Shown: piece after piece, positions 51,279-59,085 of the stretch | Position numbering within the stretch: the first letter of the stretch is position 1 | How the letters are laid out: every line of letters begins with the position of its first letter | NCBI RefSeq assembly: GCF_019443105.1 | Contig: NZ_JAHZIJ010000014.1 | Coordinates: 62,001 to 126,000 of the forward strand | Direction: 5' to 3' | DNA from: Paenibacillus oenotherae | GTDB lineage: Bacteria > Bacillota > Bacilli > Paenibacillales > Paenibacillaceae | DNA: 64,000 nt | The notes under the pieces: model-generated | Told to the model about the DNA's origin: nothing | The model's database searches: none | The model's input: the letters and a program-made list of their open reading frames with translations, nothing else | Translations under genes and position numbers: made by a program

Positions 51279-51360
51279 TCTGAGTCTTGGGGATAGTGGC
51301 CATAGGTCTGGGAATGCCGAGTCAGTGGGGATGGTCTGAGTCATGGGGATAGTGGCCATA
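51279..51360. repeat. 26-bp direct repeat pair
   Basis: The units at 51279-51304 and 51335-51360 differ at one base; each contains GGGGATAGTGGCCATA. A partial third unit lies between them. This is upstream of the sensor kinase gene and may include regulatory sites. Confidence 0.8.
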
Positions 51361-51524
51361 AGCATGCGAGTGCTCCAGTTAAGCTCGTGTTTCTATGGGC
51401 CAATGTCTATGGATCCGTGTCTAGGGGCTAGTGTCTTAGGGGGGCGGCTGCAGGGAACAATTAATGCCCCTAGTCGGGCGATCCGATGATATAATGATAA
51501 GTAAAAGAGAACTTAAACCGGGGG

Positions 51525-52940
51525 ATGTCGCACCACATGTTATTTGTATGGATTGCTTTATGGCTGGCCTCTCTGCTGCTGCTAACGTCGAATAGAAAAA
51601 GCGTCGTTGTACGCTGGCTGGCACTCGTCTCTCTTTGCGGCGGGTTTGGGGCGTTAGCCTCCACCATGGAGGGCTGGATTGTATCGATGTATAACTCCGG
51701 CGGAATCGATGCCGCTCAAGAGAGGCTGCTTCGCTTGCTGCAGAACGGCTGCTCCTGGATGAGCTATTATGGGCTGCCCTATAGCTTTCTTTGCTTTGCT
51801 GCGGCGTATCATACGGCATTGCTGCCGAAGGACTCTGAGCGCTTCTCCCTTCATTCGCTAATTGTGAAAGCGCTGCGATGGCTGCCTTACGGAGCATTGC
51901 TGCTGCCGCTGTGTATGCTTTTTCTGCCTGCAGCGGATGTATATGCTGTCCATTTTGACATTCTTGCTGTATGGGCGATACCTTACATTGCGATTGGCTT
52001 GATTCTGCTTCTGACCAAGCGCGTGCTTCATCCGGCGGACCGCCGCGCTCATGCCATTCTGACTGCTGCCATATTGCCTGCCATTATGATTGCTTTAACG
52101 ATGAATTATATTATGCCTCTCTTCGGTCTCTATGGCATGTGGAGATATAATATCTGGCCGATAACTTTTGCCTTTATCGTATTTATTGTGGCCTTGTTCA
52201 AATTCGGATTTCTCGGGGTACAGCTGCTTATTGAGCGGAGACAGCTTGATTTCTCCCTGCGAGCGATTACGAGCGGCACCGCCATGCTTAATCATGCCAT
52301 TAAGAACGATATCGGAAAAATTAAGCTGTTCAGTGATAAAATCGACCGCGCTGCAGAAACTGATCAAGAGGGGATGCAGGAGCTGCGTGAAGATATTAAG
52401 GTAATCGCTTCAGCCGCTTTGCATATCGAGGCGATGATTCGGAGTGTACATGACCGGACGCAGGAGCTGCGTCTCCAGCCGCAGAGGATCAGTCTGTCGG
52501 AGCTTGTGCGTGAACAGCTGGCGGCATTGGCACCGCGTGCAGCAGGACACGTTAGCATACTGGCGGAGTATGATGAACGGGCAGAAGCCGAGGTGGACTC
52601 CGCGCAGACAGGCGAGGCGATCAGCAACATATTGAATAATGCGATAGAAGCGATGCCTGGCGGCGGGGAGCTTGCCGTCAAGGTCATCAGCGGCCGAAGA
52701 GGCTGCACGATCACGATTAGAGATAACGGCAGCGGAATTGATAAGAAGCATCTGCGCAAGGTTACCGAGCCATTCTTCACGACGAAGAGCGGAAAAGCGA
52801 TGAACTTTGGCCTCGGACTCGCCTACTGCAGCCAATTAATGAATCGGCAGAGAGGCGAGCTGCGCATCCAGAGCGAGGCCGGCAAGGGAACGACTGTAAC
52901 CTTGCATTTTCCAATTCCAAGACGGGCAAAAGGGGCATAG
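51525..52940 (+). CDS. Membrane sensor histidine kinase
   Basis: 471-aa sensor. Residues 1-235 form about seven membrane helices, so the signal is likely sensed at or within the membrane. The dimerisation helix has the phospho-acceptor His in MLNHAIKND (about 265). The ATPase domain shows NILNNAIEAM, DNGSGID and FGLGLAY boxes. Two start codons (51525, 51537) are possible; the only G-rich site (GGGGG) abuts the first. The response regulator gene begins 2 bases after the stop, so the pair is co-translated. Confidence 0.9.
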   Translation: MSHHMLFVWIALWLASLLLLTSNRKSVVVRWLALVSLCGGFGALASTMEGWIVSMYNSGGIDAAQERLLRLLQNGCSWMSYYGLPYSFLCFAAAYHTALLPKDSERFSLHSLIVKALRWLPYGALLLPLCMLFLPAADVYAVHFDILAVWAIPYIAIGLILLLTKRVLHPADRRAHAILTAAILPAIMIALTMNYIMPLFGLYGMWRYNIWPITFAFIVFIVALFKFGFLGVQLLIERRQLDFSLRAITSGTAMLNHAIKNDIGKIKLFSDKIDRAAETDQEGMQELREDIKVIASAALHIEAMIRSVHDRTQELRLQPQRISLSELVREQLAALAPRAAGHVSILAEYDERAEAEVDSAQTGEAISNILNNAIEAMPGGGELAVKVISGRRGCTITIRDNGSGIDKKHLRKVTEPFFTTKSGKAMNFGLGLAYCSQLMNRQRGELRIQSEAGKGTTVTLHFPIPRRAKGA

Positions 52941-52942
52941 TC

Positions 52943-53602
52943 ATGAGCAACGCTAGCATTCGAGTTATGATTGTGGAGGACGATCCGGATTGGCTGAGAG
53001 GGCTGTCGGCCTATTTGAATGCCGAGGCGGATCTGGAGGTTGTAGCGGTGGCTGACACTCCGGAGAAAGCGCTGCTTCTCGCAGAGGAGGCCGCCCCGGA
53101 TGTCATTCTGCTTGATATTATGCTCGCTGACAGTCCGGAAGGGCTGCGGCTTGCCGGAGAGCTGTCAGTTTCGTCTACGGCGCGTCTTATTATGCTGACC
53201 TCCATGGAGGATAAGGCATTTGTGGTAGAAGCGTTCCGTGCAGGAGCTGTGAACTATCTTGTCAAATCTGATTTTACAGCTATTCCGGAGGCAATCCGCA
53301 AGGCAGCTGGCGACCAATCGGCTATCGATGCTTCTGCCGCGCGCCAAATGCTCGATGAGTTCCGACGCTTGAAGAAGCTGGAGCGTGAATATGAGGTGGA
53401 CAAATTCAAGCGTATGGTGACTCCGGCAGAGGTTCAATTGCTCTCCATGATTCATGAAGGGTACAGCCAGACCCAAATTGCCGAGAAATCCTTCTTGTCT
53501 GTGCGTACGGTGAAAAATCATGTGAGCAATATTTTGCGCAAGCTGGGTGGTAAAAGCAGCAAGGAAGCCGCGCAGCAGGCGAAGGATATGGAGCTGTTCT
53601 AG
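52943..53602 (+). CDS. NarL/FixJ-family response regulator
   Basis: 219-aa transcription factor. The receiver domain has EDD at 11-13, phospho-acceptor Asp in ILLDIML (about 57) and the conserved Lys in YLVKSD. A LuxR-type helix-turn-helix occupies about 155-215 (SQTQIAEKSFLSVRTVKNHV). It is paired with the preceding kinase and ends at a terminator. Targets are unknown; the direct repeats upstream of the kinase are candidates. Confidence 0.93.
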   Translation: MSNASIRVMIVEDDPDWLRGLSAYLNAEADLEVVAVADTPEKALLLAEEAAPDVILLDIMLADSPEGLRLAGELSVSSTARLIMLTSMEDKAFVVEAFRAGAVNYLVKSDFTAIPEAIRKAAGDQSAIDASAARQMLDEFRRLKKLEREYEVDKFKRMVTPAEVQLLSMIHEGYSQTQIAEKSFLSVRTVKNHVSNILRKLGGKSSKEAAQQAKDMELF

Positions 53603-53648
53603 AAGCGGGGAAAGGGGGCGTTAACAGCTCTTTTCCCGCTTTTTGTTT
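53603..53648 (+). terminator. Terminator of the two-component operon
   Basis: AAGCGGGGAAAG pairs with CTTTTCCCGCTT, then TTTTGTTTTG. Confidence 0.85.
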
Positions 53649-53723
53649 TGTGGTATTAGTGTTCATGAGCCGGAGCAATAAGCTTTATACGTCATGCCTA
53701 TAAAAGTCATAGCTTTAATATCT

Positions 53724-53752
53724 TTGTCTTACGGTTGAATTTGTGGTACAAC
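53724..53752 (+). promoter_or_regulatory. Candidate promoter of leuB
   Basis: TTGTCT, 17-base spacer, TACAAC. A terminator lies just upstream, so leuB needs its own promoter. Confidence 0.5.
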
Positions 53753-53782
53753 TGAGAGTAGACTGAGAATCATAATCAACAT

Positions 53783-53833
53783 AGGGCTGACGGATCGAGC
53801 GAGCAGGAATAAGCCGCTGGAACGGACAGCCCT
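53783..53833 (+). promoter_or_regulatory. Leader hairpin before leuB
   Basis: AGGGCTG pairs with CAGCCCT, enclosing a partly paired 37-base interior. It is not a T-box, since no GGTGGTACC motif is present. It may affect leuB translation. Confidence 0.45.
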
Positions 53834-53861
53834 TAATACAGAAGGAGTGTCTTAAACGAGT

Positions 53862-54941
53862 ATGGCTGACGTGAAGAAAATTGCAGTTATTGCCGGTGAC
53901 GGAATCGGCCCTGAAGTTGTGGGCGAAGCATTGAAGGTATTGAAGAAAACCGAGGAGCTGTTCGGATATCAATTCGAAACAGAGCACGGCTTGTTCGGCG
54001 GTATTGCAATTGATGAGAAAGGTACCCCGCTTCCGGAGGAAACGCTCGAAATCTGTAAGCGTGCCGATGCTGTGCTGCTTGGCGCTGTAGGCGGCCCTAA
54101 GTGGGACAACAACTCGAAGGAGCTTCGTCCGGAGACAGGTCTGCTCGGTATCCGCAAGGCGCTCGGACTGTTCTCGAACATCCGTCCTGCTACGGTATTC
54201 GATTGCCTGAAGGAAGCTTCGACTTTGAAGCCTGAAGTGCTTGAAGGCACAGATCTGATCGTGGTGCGCGAGCTGACAGGCGGCATCTACTTCGGCGAGA
54301 AATTCCGCCGCGAAGGCGCAGGCGGAGAAGAAGCGGTTGATACTTGCGTATACAACGTAACAGAAGTTGAGCGTATCGTTCGCCAAGGCTTCGAAATTGC
54401 GCAAACCCGCCGCAAGAAGCTGGCTTCAGTGGATAAAGCAAACGTGCTTGAGACATCCCGCCTGTGGCGTGAAGTCGTGAACCGGCTCGCTCCTGAGTAT
54501 CCGGATGTAGAAGTGGAGCACGTTCTTGTAGACAACTGTGCGATGCAGCTTCTGCGCCGCCCAGCAAGCTTCGATGTAATTGTGACCGAGAATATGTTCG
54601 GAGATATCCTTAGCGATGAAGCAGCTATGCTGACAGGCTCCATTGGCATGCTGTCCTCTGCTTCGCTTGGCGAAGGCAGCTTTGGCCTGTACGAGCCGGT
54701 ACATGGCTCCGCACCTGATATTGCTGGACAAGGCATCTCTAATCCAATCGCTACGATTCTGTCTGTTGCGCTTATGTTCCGTCTGACGTTCGGTTATGCT
54801 GAAGCAGCGCAATCGATTGAAGATGCGGTCAAAGCTGTTCTTGATGCGGGCCACCGTACCGGAGATATCGCTGTAGACAAGAGCAAAGCAATCGGAACCG
54901 AAGCAATGGGCGATCTCATCATCGCTGCAATGAAGAAGTAA
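53862..54941 (+). CDS. leuB: 3-isopropylmalate dehydrogenase
   Basis: NAD-dependent oxidative decarboxylase of leucine synthesis, 359 aa. [14 protein letters not shown] opens the nucleotide fold; the substrate-binding Arg cluster is [21 protein letters not shown], and the metal site is [12 protein letters not shown]. LeuC and LeuD are not in this window, so the leucine genes are split. Its own promoter and a hairpin leader suggest expression partly separate from the T-box operon. Confidence 0.96.
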   Translation: MADVKKIAVIAGDGIGPEVVGEALKVLKKTEELFGYQFETEHGLFGGIAIDEKGTPLPEETLEICKRADAVLLGAVGGPKWDNNSKELRPETGLLGIRKALGLFSNIRPATVFDCLKEASTLKPEVLEGTDLIVVRELTGGIYFGEKFRREGAGGEEAVDTCVYNVTEVERIVRQGFEIAQTRRKKLASVDKANVLETSRLWREVVNRLAPEYPDVEVEHVLVDNCAMQLLRRPASFDVIVTENMFGDILSDEAAMLTGSIGMLSSASLGEGSFGLYEPVHGSAPDIAGQGISNPIATILSVALMFRLTFGYAEAAQSIEDAVKAVLDAGHRTGDIAVDKSKAIGTEAMGDLIIAAMKK

Positions 54942-54943
54942 TT

Positions 54944-55005
54944 TAAAATAATTCTTAATAAGAAATAGTTTCATTCTTGACTTTGTTATAAAGTGATGTT
55001 ACGAT
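54944..55005 (+). promoter_or_regulatory. Promoter and possible PerR box of the peroxiredoxin gene
   Basis: TTGACT (54977-54982), 17-base spacer, TACGAT (55000-55005). Upstream at 54944-54958, TTAAAATAATTCTTA matches the PerR consensus TTATAATNATTATAA at 11 of 14 defined positions. The promoter is good; the PerR site is tentative. Confidence 0.6.
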
Positions 55006-55071
55006 TTTATTCGAACAGTCACCCGGTCAAAGGGTCAAATAAACGCGAAAGCGTCAAGGAGGTTTTTCATA

Positions 55072-55620
55072 ATGGCAGAACGTTTGGTAGGTCGTCCGGC
55101 TCCAGATTTCAGAATGGAAACGGCAACTGGAAATGGACAAGATTTCGGTACAGCTTCTTTGGCAGATTACAAAGGCAAATGGCTCGTGCTTTTCTTCTAT
55201 CCACTGGATTTCACTTTCGTATGTCCGACTGAAATCACGGCGCTTAGTGAAGCTGCTGGCGAGTTCAACAAGTCGAACACTGAAATTCTTGGTGTCAGCG
55301 TAGACAGCAAACACAGCCACCGCGCGTGGATCAACACACCGGTTAACGATAATGGTCTTGGCCAATTGAACTTCCCGCTTGCTGCAGATATTACGAAATC
55401 CGTTGCACGCGATTATGGTGTCCTGATTGAAGAAGAAGGTATCGCATTGCGCGGCCTGTTCATCATCGATCCGGAAGGCGAAGTGAAGTATCAAGTTGTC
55501 AACCATAACAATGTAGGCCGCAGCGTTGAAGAAACGCTTCGTGTACTGCAAGCCTTGCAATCCGGCGGATTGTGCCCAATCAACTGGAAGCCAGGCGACA
55601 AGCATCTGGTTGCGAAATAA
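55072..55620 (+). CDS. Typical 2-Cys peroxiredoxin (AhpC/Prx1 type)
   Basis: Thiol peroxidase of 182 aa that reduces hydrogen peroxide and organic peroxides. Peroxidatic Cys51 lies in FTFVCPTE and resolving Cys168 in GGLCPINW. Length and the C-terminal tail fit the Prx1/AhpC subfamily. Codon use is AAA/GAA/CGT-biased, as for abundant proteins. Strong ribosome site (AAGGAGGT). No AhpF reductase gene is adjacent, so thioredoxin may be the reductant. Confidence 0.93.
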   Translation: MAERLVGRPAPDFRMETATGNGQDFGTASLADYKGKWLVLFFYPLDFTFVCPTEITALSEAAGEFNKSNTEILGVSVDSKHSHRAWINTPVNDNGLGQLNFPLAADITKSVARDYGVLIEEEGIALRGLFIIDPEGEVKYQVVNHNNVGRSVEETLRVLQALQSGGLCPINWKPGDKHLVAK

Positions 55621-55640
55621 GAAGCGATACAAGCTCATAG

Positions 55641-55677
55641 AACCCGGCGCCGGTAAAGGTTGCCGGGTTTTCTATTC
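55641..55677 (+). terminator. Terminator of the peroxiredoxin gene
   Basis: AACCCGGC pairs with GCCGGGTT, followed by TTCTATTCTTT. Confidence 0.8.
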
Positions 55678-55782
55678 TTTGTCGAACGCTTCAAGCAGGA
55701 ATTTATCGTGCGGGGAGCGAATAAGTTTAGTAAGCTTTCTATGCAAGATCATTTTTGAGAAGCAGGTTAGGGGGGAACTGAC

Positions 55783-56199
55783 ATGAGTTTTTGTTGTGGC
55801 GCTAGTATGATTGGCACGAATGGAACACTGAAGCATTATCGCACACACATTCATAATGTACCTATTCTTTTCTGTCCGGTATGCAATCGGGTTGATATTC
55901 ATCACAAGATTGAGAATGAATATGAGATTCTGGCTGAATACGCTCATGGTGATGGTGCCTCCGAAGTCGATTTTCTCGAATATGTGGATGGAGAAGGCGA
56001 CAATCTGTTCGAGAATTGCGTTAACAATGAGAACGAGGATCCGATGGATGTCGTTCAGAATCAAATTGATATGGCTCTTGATCTGCTGGCGTTCGCCAAG
56101 GGGATCCAGGACATGACCTGGGAAACGGAATTGAAACGCCGTCTCGGTGTACTCAGCAAGCGGCGCAGCAAGCTTCGTGGGCGACGAACTTCTTGTTAA
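55783..56199 (+). CDS. Protein with zinc-ribbon-like cysteines, unknown function
   Basis: 138-aa soluble protein. Cys4-Cys5 and CPVC (31-34) could form a small zinc-binding knuckle, resembling the N-terminal part of YgiT-type proteins. An acidic region (about 55-85) and a basic C-terminal tail (KRRLGVLSKRRSKLRGRRTS) follow, which may bind nucleic acid. Ribosome site GGGGGGA; it has its own terminator. Function not known. Confidence 0.7.
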   Translation: MSFCCGASMIGTNGTLKHYRTHIHNVPILFCPVCNRVDIHHKIENEYEILAEYAHGDGASEVDFLEYVDGEGDNLFENCVNNENEDPMDVVQNQIDMALDLLAFAKGIQDMTWETELKRRLGVLSKRRSKLRGRRTSC

Positions 56200-56206
56200 T
56201 ATTCAT

Positions 56207-56232
56207 GCCTCCTGATGCAGGGGGCTTTTTTT
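56207..56232 (+). terminator. Terminator after the zinc-ribbon-like gene
   Basis: GCCTCC/GGGGGC stem (one GU pair) with a TGATGCA loop followed by eight T. Confidence 0.8.
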
Positions 56233-56253
56233 TCTTATGATGACGATTGCAGT

Positions 56254-56283
56254 ACCCCCTCAAGCGAATTGAACAGCACGAAA
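56254..56283 (+). promoter_or_regulatory. Possible SigI-type autoregulatory promoter
   Basis: ACCCCC at 56254-56259 and CGAAA at 56279-56283, 19 bases apart. SigI promoters in Bacillus carry ACCCCC-like -35 and CGAA -10 boxes. The spacing is at the long end, so the call is tentative. The predicted transcript start fits the TTG start of sigI. Confidence 0.4.
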
Positions 56284-56306
56284 TCTATACATGTGAGGTG
56301 GAGCGG

Positions 56307-57128
56307 TTGCTACTCGTACTATTCAAGCGATTATTCGGCAAGAATGGAGCTGCTCTAACACCATCTGGAGATGAACGGGACGCACCTGAGGCAAGGGTGG
56401 AGCGTATCCGTGCGGGCGAGGATTCACGCGATGATTTCATTGCGGCCTATGAGCCTTACATCGCCAAGGTGACGAGCAGATTCTGCAAACGATATATCGA
56501 TCCTTCGCGGGATGATGAATTCAGTATTGCCCTGAGTGCCTTCGACGAAGCGATCAGCCAATATTCAAGCCATGCAGGAAAATCGTTTCTCGGCTTTGCC
56601 GAAACGGTCATTCGGCGGAGGCTTATTGACTATGTCCGCAGAGAACAGCGTCATTCTCACACCGTTCCTTACAGCGCTTTTGACAGCACAGATGAAGAAG
56701 AGCAGACGATCAATACGATTGAGCTGAAGGAAGCCATGCATCGGCACGCGATAAATCAGGAGGCGGATGCAAGGCGTCTCGAGATTGCGGAGTATAACAG
56801 CTGCTTGAACCAATACGGCATAACGTTCGCTGAGCTGCCCGGGTTGTCGCCCAAGCATGCGGATTCCAGGGAGCTTCTGATGTCAATCAGCCGCAGATTC
56901 GCTGCGACTTCAGCCCAGTTCGAGTCATTCACGCTGTCGCAAAAGCTGCCGATTAAGGAAATGTGCGCGGAGGCGGGAGTTTCCAGAAAGACGATTGAGC
57001 GCAATCGGAAATATATTATTGCGATTGCTATTTTACATAATGGTGATTTTCCTTGCCTGCAAGCTTATTTGCAGCCAATGCTGTCACAGGATGAGGATAA
57101 CGACGGAGTGAAAGGAGTGAGAGCATGA
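56307..57128 (+). CDS. sigI: RNA polymerase sigma factor SigI
   Basis: Alternative sigma factor of about 273 aa. Region 2 is visible around FIAAYEPYIAKVTSRFCKRYID and DEFSIALSAFDEAISQYS (-10 recognition); the C-terminal SigI-specific DNA-binding part ends ACAEAGVSRKTIERNRKYI-like near 240-260. A TTG start at 56307 follows GAGGTGG; upstream in-frame starts overlap the possible SigI promoter. It overlaps rsgI by 4 bases. In Bacillus SigI answers heat and wall stress; in clostridia it answers polysaccharides. Confidence 0.92.
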   Translation: MLLVLFKRLFGKNGAALTPSGDERDAPEARVERIRAGEDSRDDFIAAYEPYIAKVTSRFCKRYIDPSRDDEFSIALSAFDEAISQYSSHAGKSFLGFAETVIRRRLIDYVRREQRHSHTVPYSAFDSTDEEEQTINTIELKEAMHRHAINQEADARRLEIAEYNSCLNQYGITFAELPGLSPKHADSRELLMSISRRFAATSAQFESFTLSQKLPIKEMCAEAGVSRKTIERNRKYIIAIAILHNGDFPCLQAYLQPMLSQDEDNDGVKGVRA

Positions 57129-58768
57129 ATCGTGGGATCGTCATGGAAATAGGCAAGAGACACCTTATTGTGATGACGCCGGAAGGCGAGTTTCGCAAGA
57201 TCCCTTCGAGAAGCGGCGCAGCAGTCGGCGAGGAAATTTCGATTGCAGAGCCAGGGCGAAGGCGGAAGCCTGGGGCGATATACGGGCTTGGCATTGCTGC
57301 TGCGGTCATGCTGCTTATCTTCATTCCTTTTCTTGCGGGCCAGCTTGGTAAAGGGTCATCAGTTGCTGCATATTTGACGATGGATATTAACCCGAGTGTA
57401 GAGCTTGGCGTCAGCTCGAGCGATGAGGTTGTGGAGCTGCGTGCATTGAACAAGGACGGGGCTGCTGTCACGGCCGGATTGGCATTCGAGGGACTGCCTG
57501 TCGATCAGGTGGCGGGAATGATCATGGACCGTGTGAACGAGGGACGCTATCTGAAGCATGGGGATGGCGATGTTATCATTACGAGCGTGCTCTTGAATGA
57601 TGGCAGCGGGGCGTCATACGAAGCGAAGCTGACGGAAAAGGTAAGTGCGGCTGTGCAGCAGTCGCTTGTCAAATCTGACAAGAGCTCCAGCCAGCATGTT
57701 CAGATAACGACATTATCTGCACCCAAGGATCTGCGGGATGAGGCCAATGAGAAAGGAATGTCCTCTGGCAAGCTCGCGTTTTATTTGATGGCCAAGAGCC
57801 AAGGGCATGAGGTGCCCATTGCGCAATTAAAAACCCAGTCCATTCACCAGACAGCGAAGGCTTGGGGCGGAGTCAAGGCGGTCGTAGACGATGAGAAAGA
57901 AAAGGATAAAGAGAAGCTCAAGAGGGAGCAGAAGGAACAGCTGAAGAAGCTGCTGGATAATGAAAAGAAAGAAGAAAAGCTGCGGAAGGATGCTGAGAAA
58001 GGCAAGGATAAGAGCAAGGATAAGGATAAGAATAGCAACAAGAGCGATAAGGACGGGAAGAGCGGCAAGGACGGAGACAGGGTTAGAGCAAACGAAGGAG
58101 ATAAGGGCAGAAGTAAGGACGGGGATAGCAACAGAGATAGCAGCAGAGATAGCAGCAGAGACAAAGACAGAGACAGCGACAGAGATCGTGACCGGCGGGA
58201 TAAGAACAGGGATAACAATCAGGGAAAAGGCAACGGCAACAATCAAGGCAAGAATTCGAATATGGACAAGACATCATCCGACAAGGACGGCAACAGGAAT
58301 TGGTACGATAAAACCAATGATAAGGATAAGGATGGCGGAAGGCCCAGTGACAAAATGACGCATCCAAGAGATGCGACAAAAGAGGACAAAAATTCGGAAA
58401 AGAAGTCCTCCGGGGTCGACAATGCCAGAGACAATAAGGGGAACAACGATAGCAGCGGCAGTGAGAGAGACAGGCAGCAAGAGAATGGCAAGCGAGAAAA
58501 TAAGAACGGCTCGAATGATCGTGACAGAGAACGGAAAGAAAAAGATGATGAGCGTGCGAGGCAGGATGAGCAAGAAAAAAAGAATGACGGCAAGCAAAAG
58601 GAAGGCGATCATGGCAGCACCAAGCAGAATGACGGAAAAATAGTGAATAGCAAAGAGGATGCGAAGAAGGAGAATAATAAAGAAAGTAAGAATAAAGAAA
58701 CGGATAATAAGCAGAATAAAAATAAAAATGAAGATGATAAAAAGAAAAATAAGGAAAATAAAAATTAA
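57125..58768 (+). CDS. rsgI: Anti-sigma-I factor RsgI with long charged disordered tail
   Basis: 547-aa single-pass membrane protein that holds SigI at the membrane. The cytoplasmic RsgI-N domain covers 1-45, a membrane helix 51-71. The extracellular juxtamembrane domain has MDINPSVEL with the Asn89-Pro90 bond where RsgI proteins self-cleave. From about residue 262 to the end the protein is a tail of some 285 residues made almost only of Lys, Asp, Asn, Arg, Glu, Ser and Gly, without a recognisable carbohydrate-binding module. The end becomes AT-rich. It is co-translated with sigI (ATGA overlap). Confidence 0.92.
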   Translation: MNRGIVMEIGKRHLIVMTPEGEFRKIPSRSGAAVGEEISIAEPGRRRKPGAIYGLGIAAAVMLLIFIPFLAGQLGKGSSVAAYLTMDINPSVELGVSSSDEVVELRALNKDGAAVTAGLAFEGLPVDQVAGMIMDRVNEGRYLKHGDGDVIITSVLLNDGSGASYEAKLTEKVSAAVQQSLVKSDKSSSQHVQITTLSAPKDLRDEANEKGMSSGKLAFYLMAKSQGHEVPIAQLKTQSIHQTAKAWGGVKAVVDDEKEKDKEKLKREQKEQLKKLLDNEKKEEKLRKDAEKGKDKSKDKDKNSNKSDKDGKSGKDGDRVRANEGDKGRSKDGDSNRDSSRDSSRDKDRDSDRDRDRRDKNRDNNQGKGNGNNQGKNSNMDKTSSDKDGNRNWYDKTNDKDKDGGRPSDKMTHPRDATKEDKNSEKKSSGVDNARDNKGNNDSSGSERDRQQENGKRENKNGSNDRDRERKEKDDERARQDEQEKKNDGKQKEGDHGSTKQNDGKIVNSKEDAKKENNKESKNKETDNKQNKNKNEDDKKKNKENKN

Positions 58769-58871
58769 AAATTATGAATATAAATGAAATATTCATAATA
58801 AGTGCAAGATCAGCAGGGACGAGGCCGATGGGTCAGGCTGGGATGGATTGAATAATGAGGCATATAGCAGG

Positions 58872-58898
58872 CAGGGGAAGAAAACCCCTGTTTTATAA
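58872..58898 (+). terminator. Terminator of sigI-rsgI
   Basis: CAGGGG/CCCCTG stem with an AAGAAAA loop, then TTTTAT. Confidence 0.8.
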
Positions 58899-59005
58899 GG
58901 TTAGAGAGGTGCAACAACGTATAGGGGTTCACATGTGGAGACTGCAGAAACTGATGCGGTCTTCTTTGTTTTCTTGCTGCGGCGGGTTTCGACAGTATCT
59001 CCTGT

Positions 59006-59035
59006 TGACATTAATTAGTATAACTTACTATGATG
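59006..59035 (+). promoter_or_regulatory. Promoter of the PAS histidine kinase gene
   Basis: TTGACA, 18-base spacer, TATGAT, about 50 bases before the start. Confidence 0.7.
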
Positions 59036-59085
59036 ATTGTAAATGGTAAGGTACGCCGTTCTGTGCCGCAGAAGAGAGGGATAAC

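Larger units (their letters stand above)
50591..51524. other. 934-base intergenic region rich in repeats
   Basis: Between leuA and a histidine kinase gene. It carries four-palindrome copy E, an intrinsic terminator, a perfect 11-bp minisatellite and a 26-bp direct repeat (listed separately). No gene is supported. Confidence 0.7.
58769..59085. other. Intergenic region between rsgI and the PAS kinase
   Basis: 317 bases holding a terminator (58872-58894) and a promoter (59006-59035). No further gene or repeat seen. Confidence 0.6.

Noticed and set aside
53783-53833. A second T-box upstream of leuB
   Set aside because: The hairpin is present but no TGGTACC-type T-box sequence or AGAGAG motif accompanies it.
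58083-58796. Minus-strand frames across the rsgI tail
   Set aside because: They mirror the low-complexity tail (Ser/Leu/Cys/Tyr-rich translations) and have no ribosome sites.
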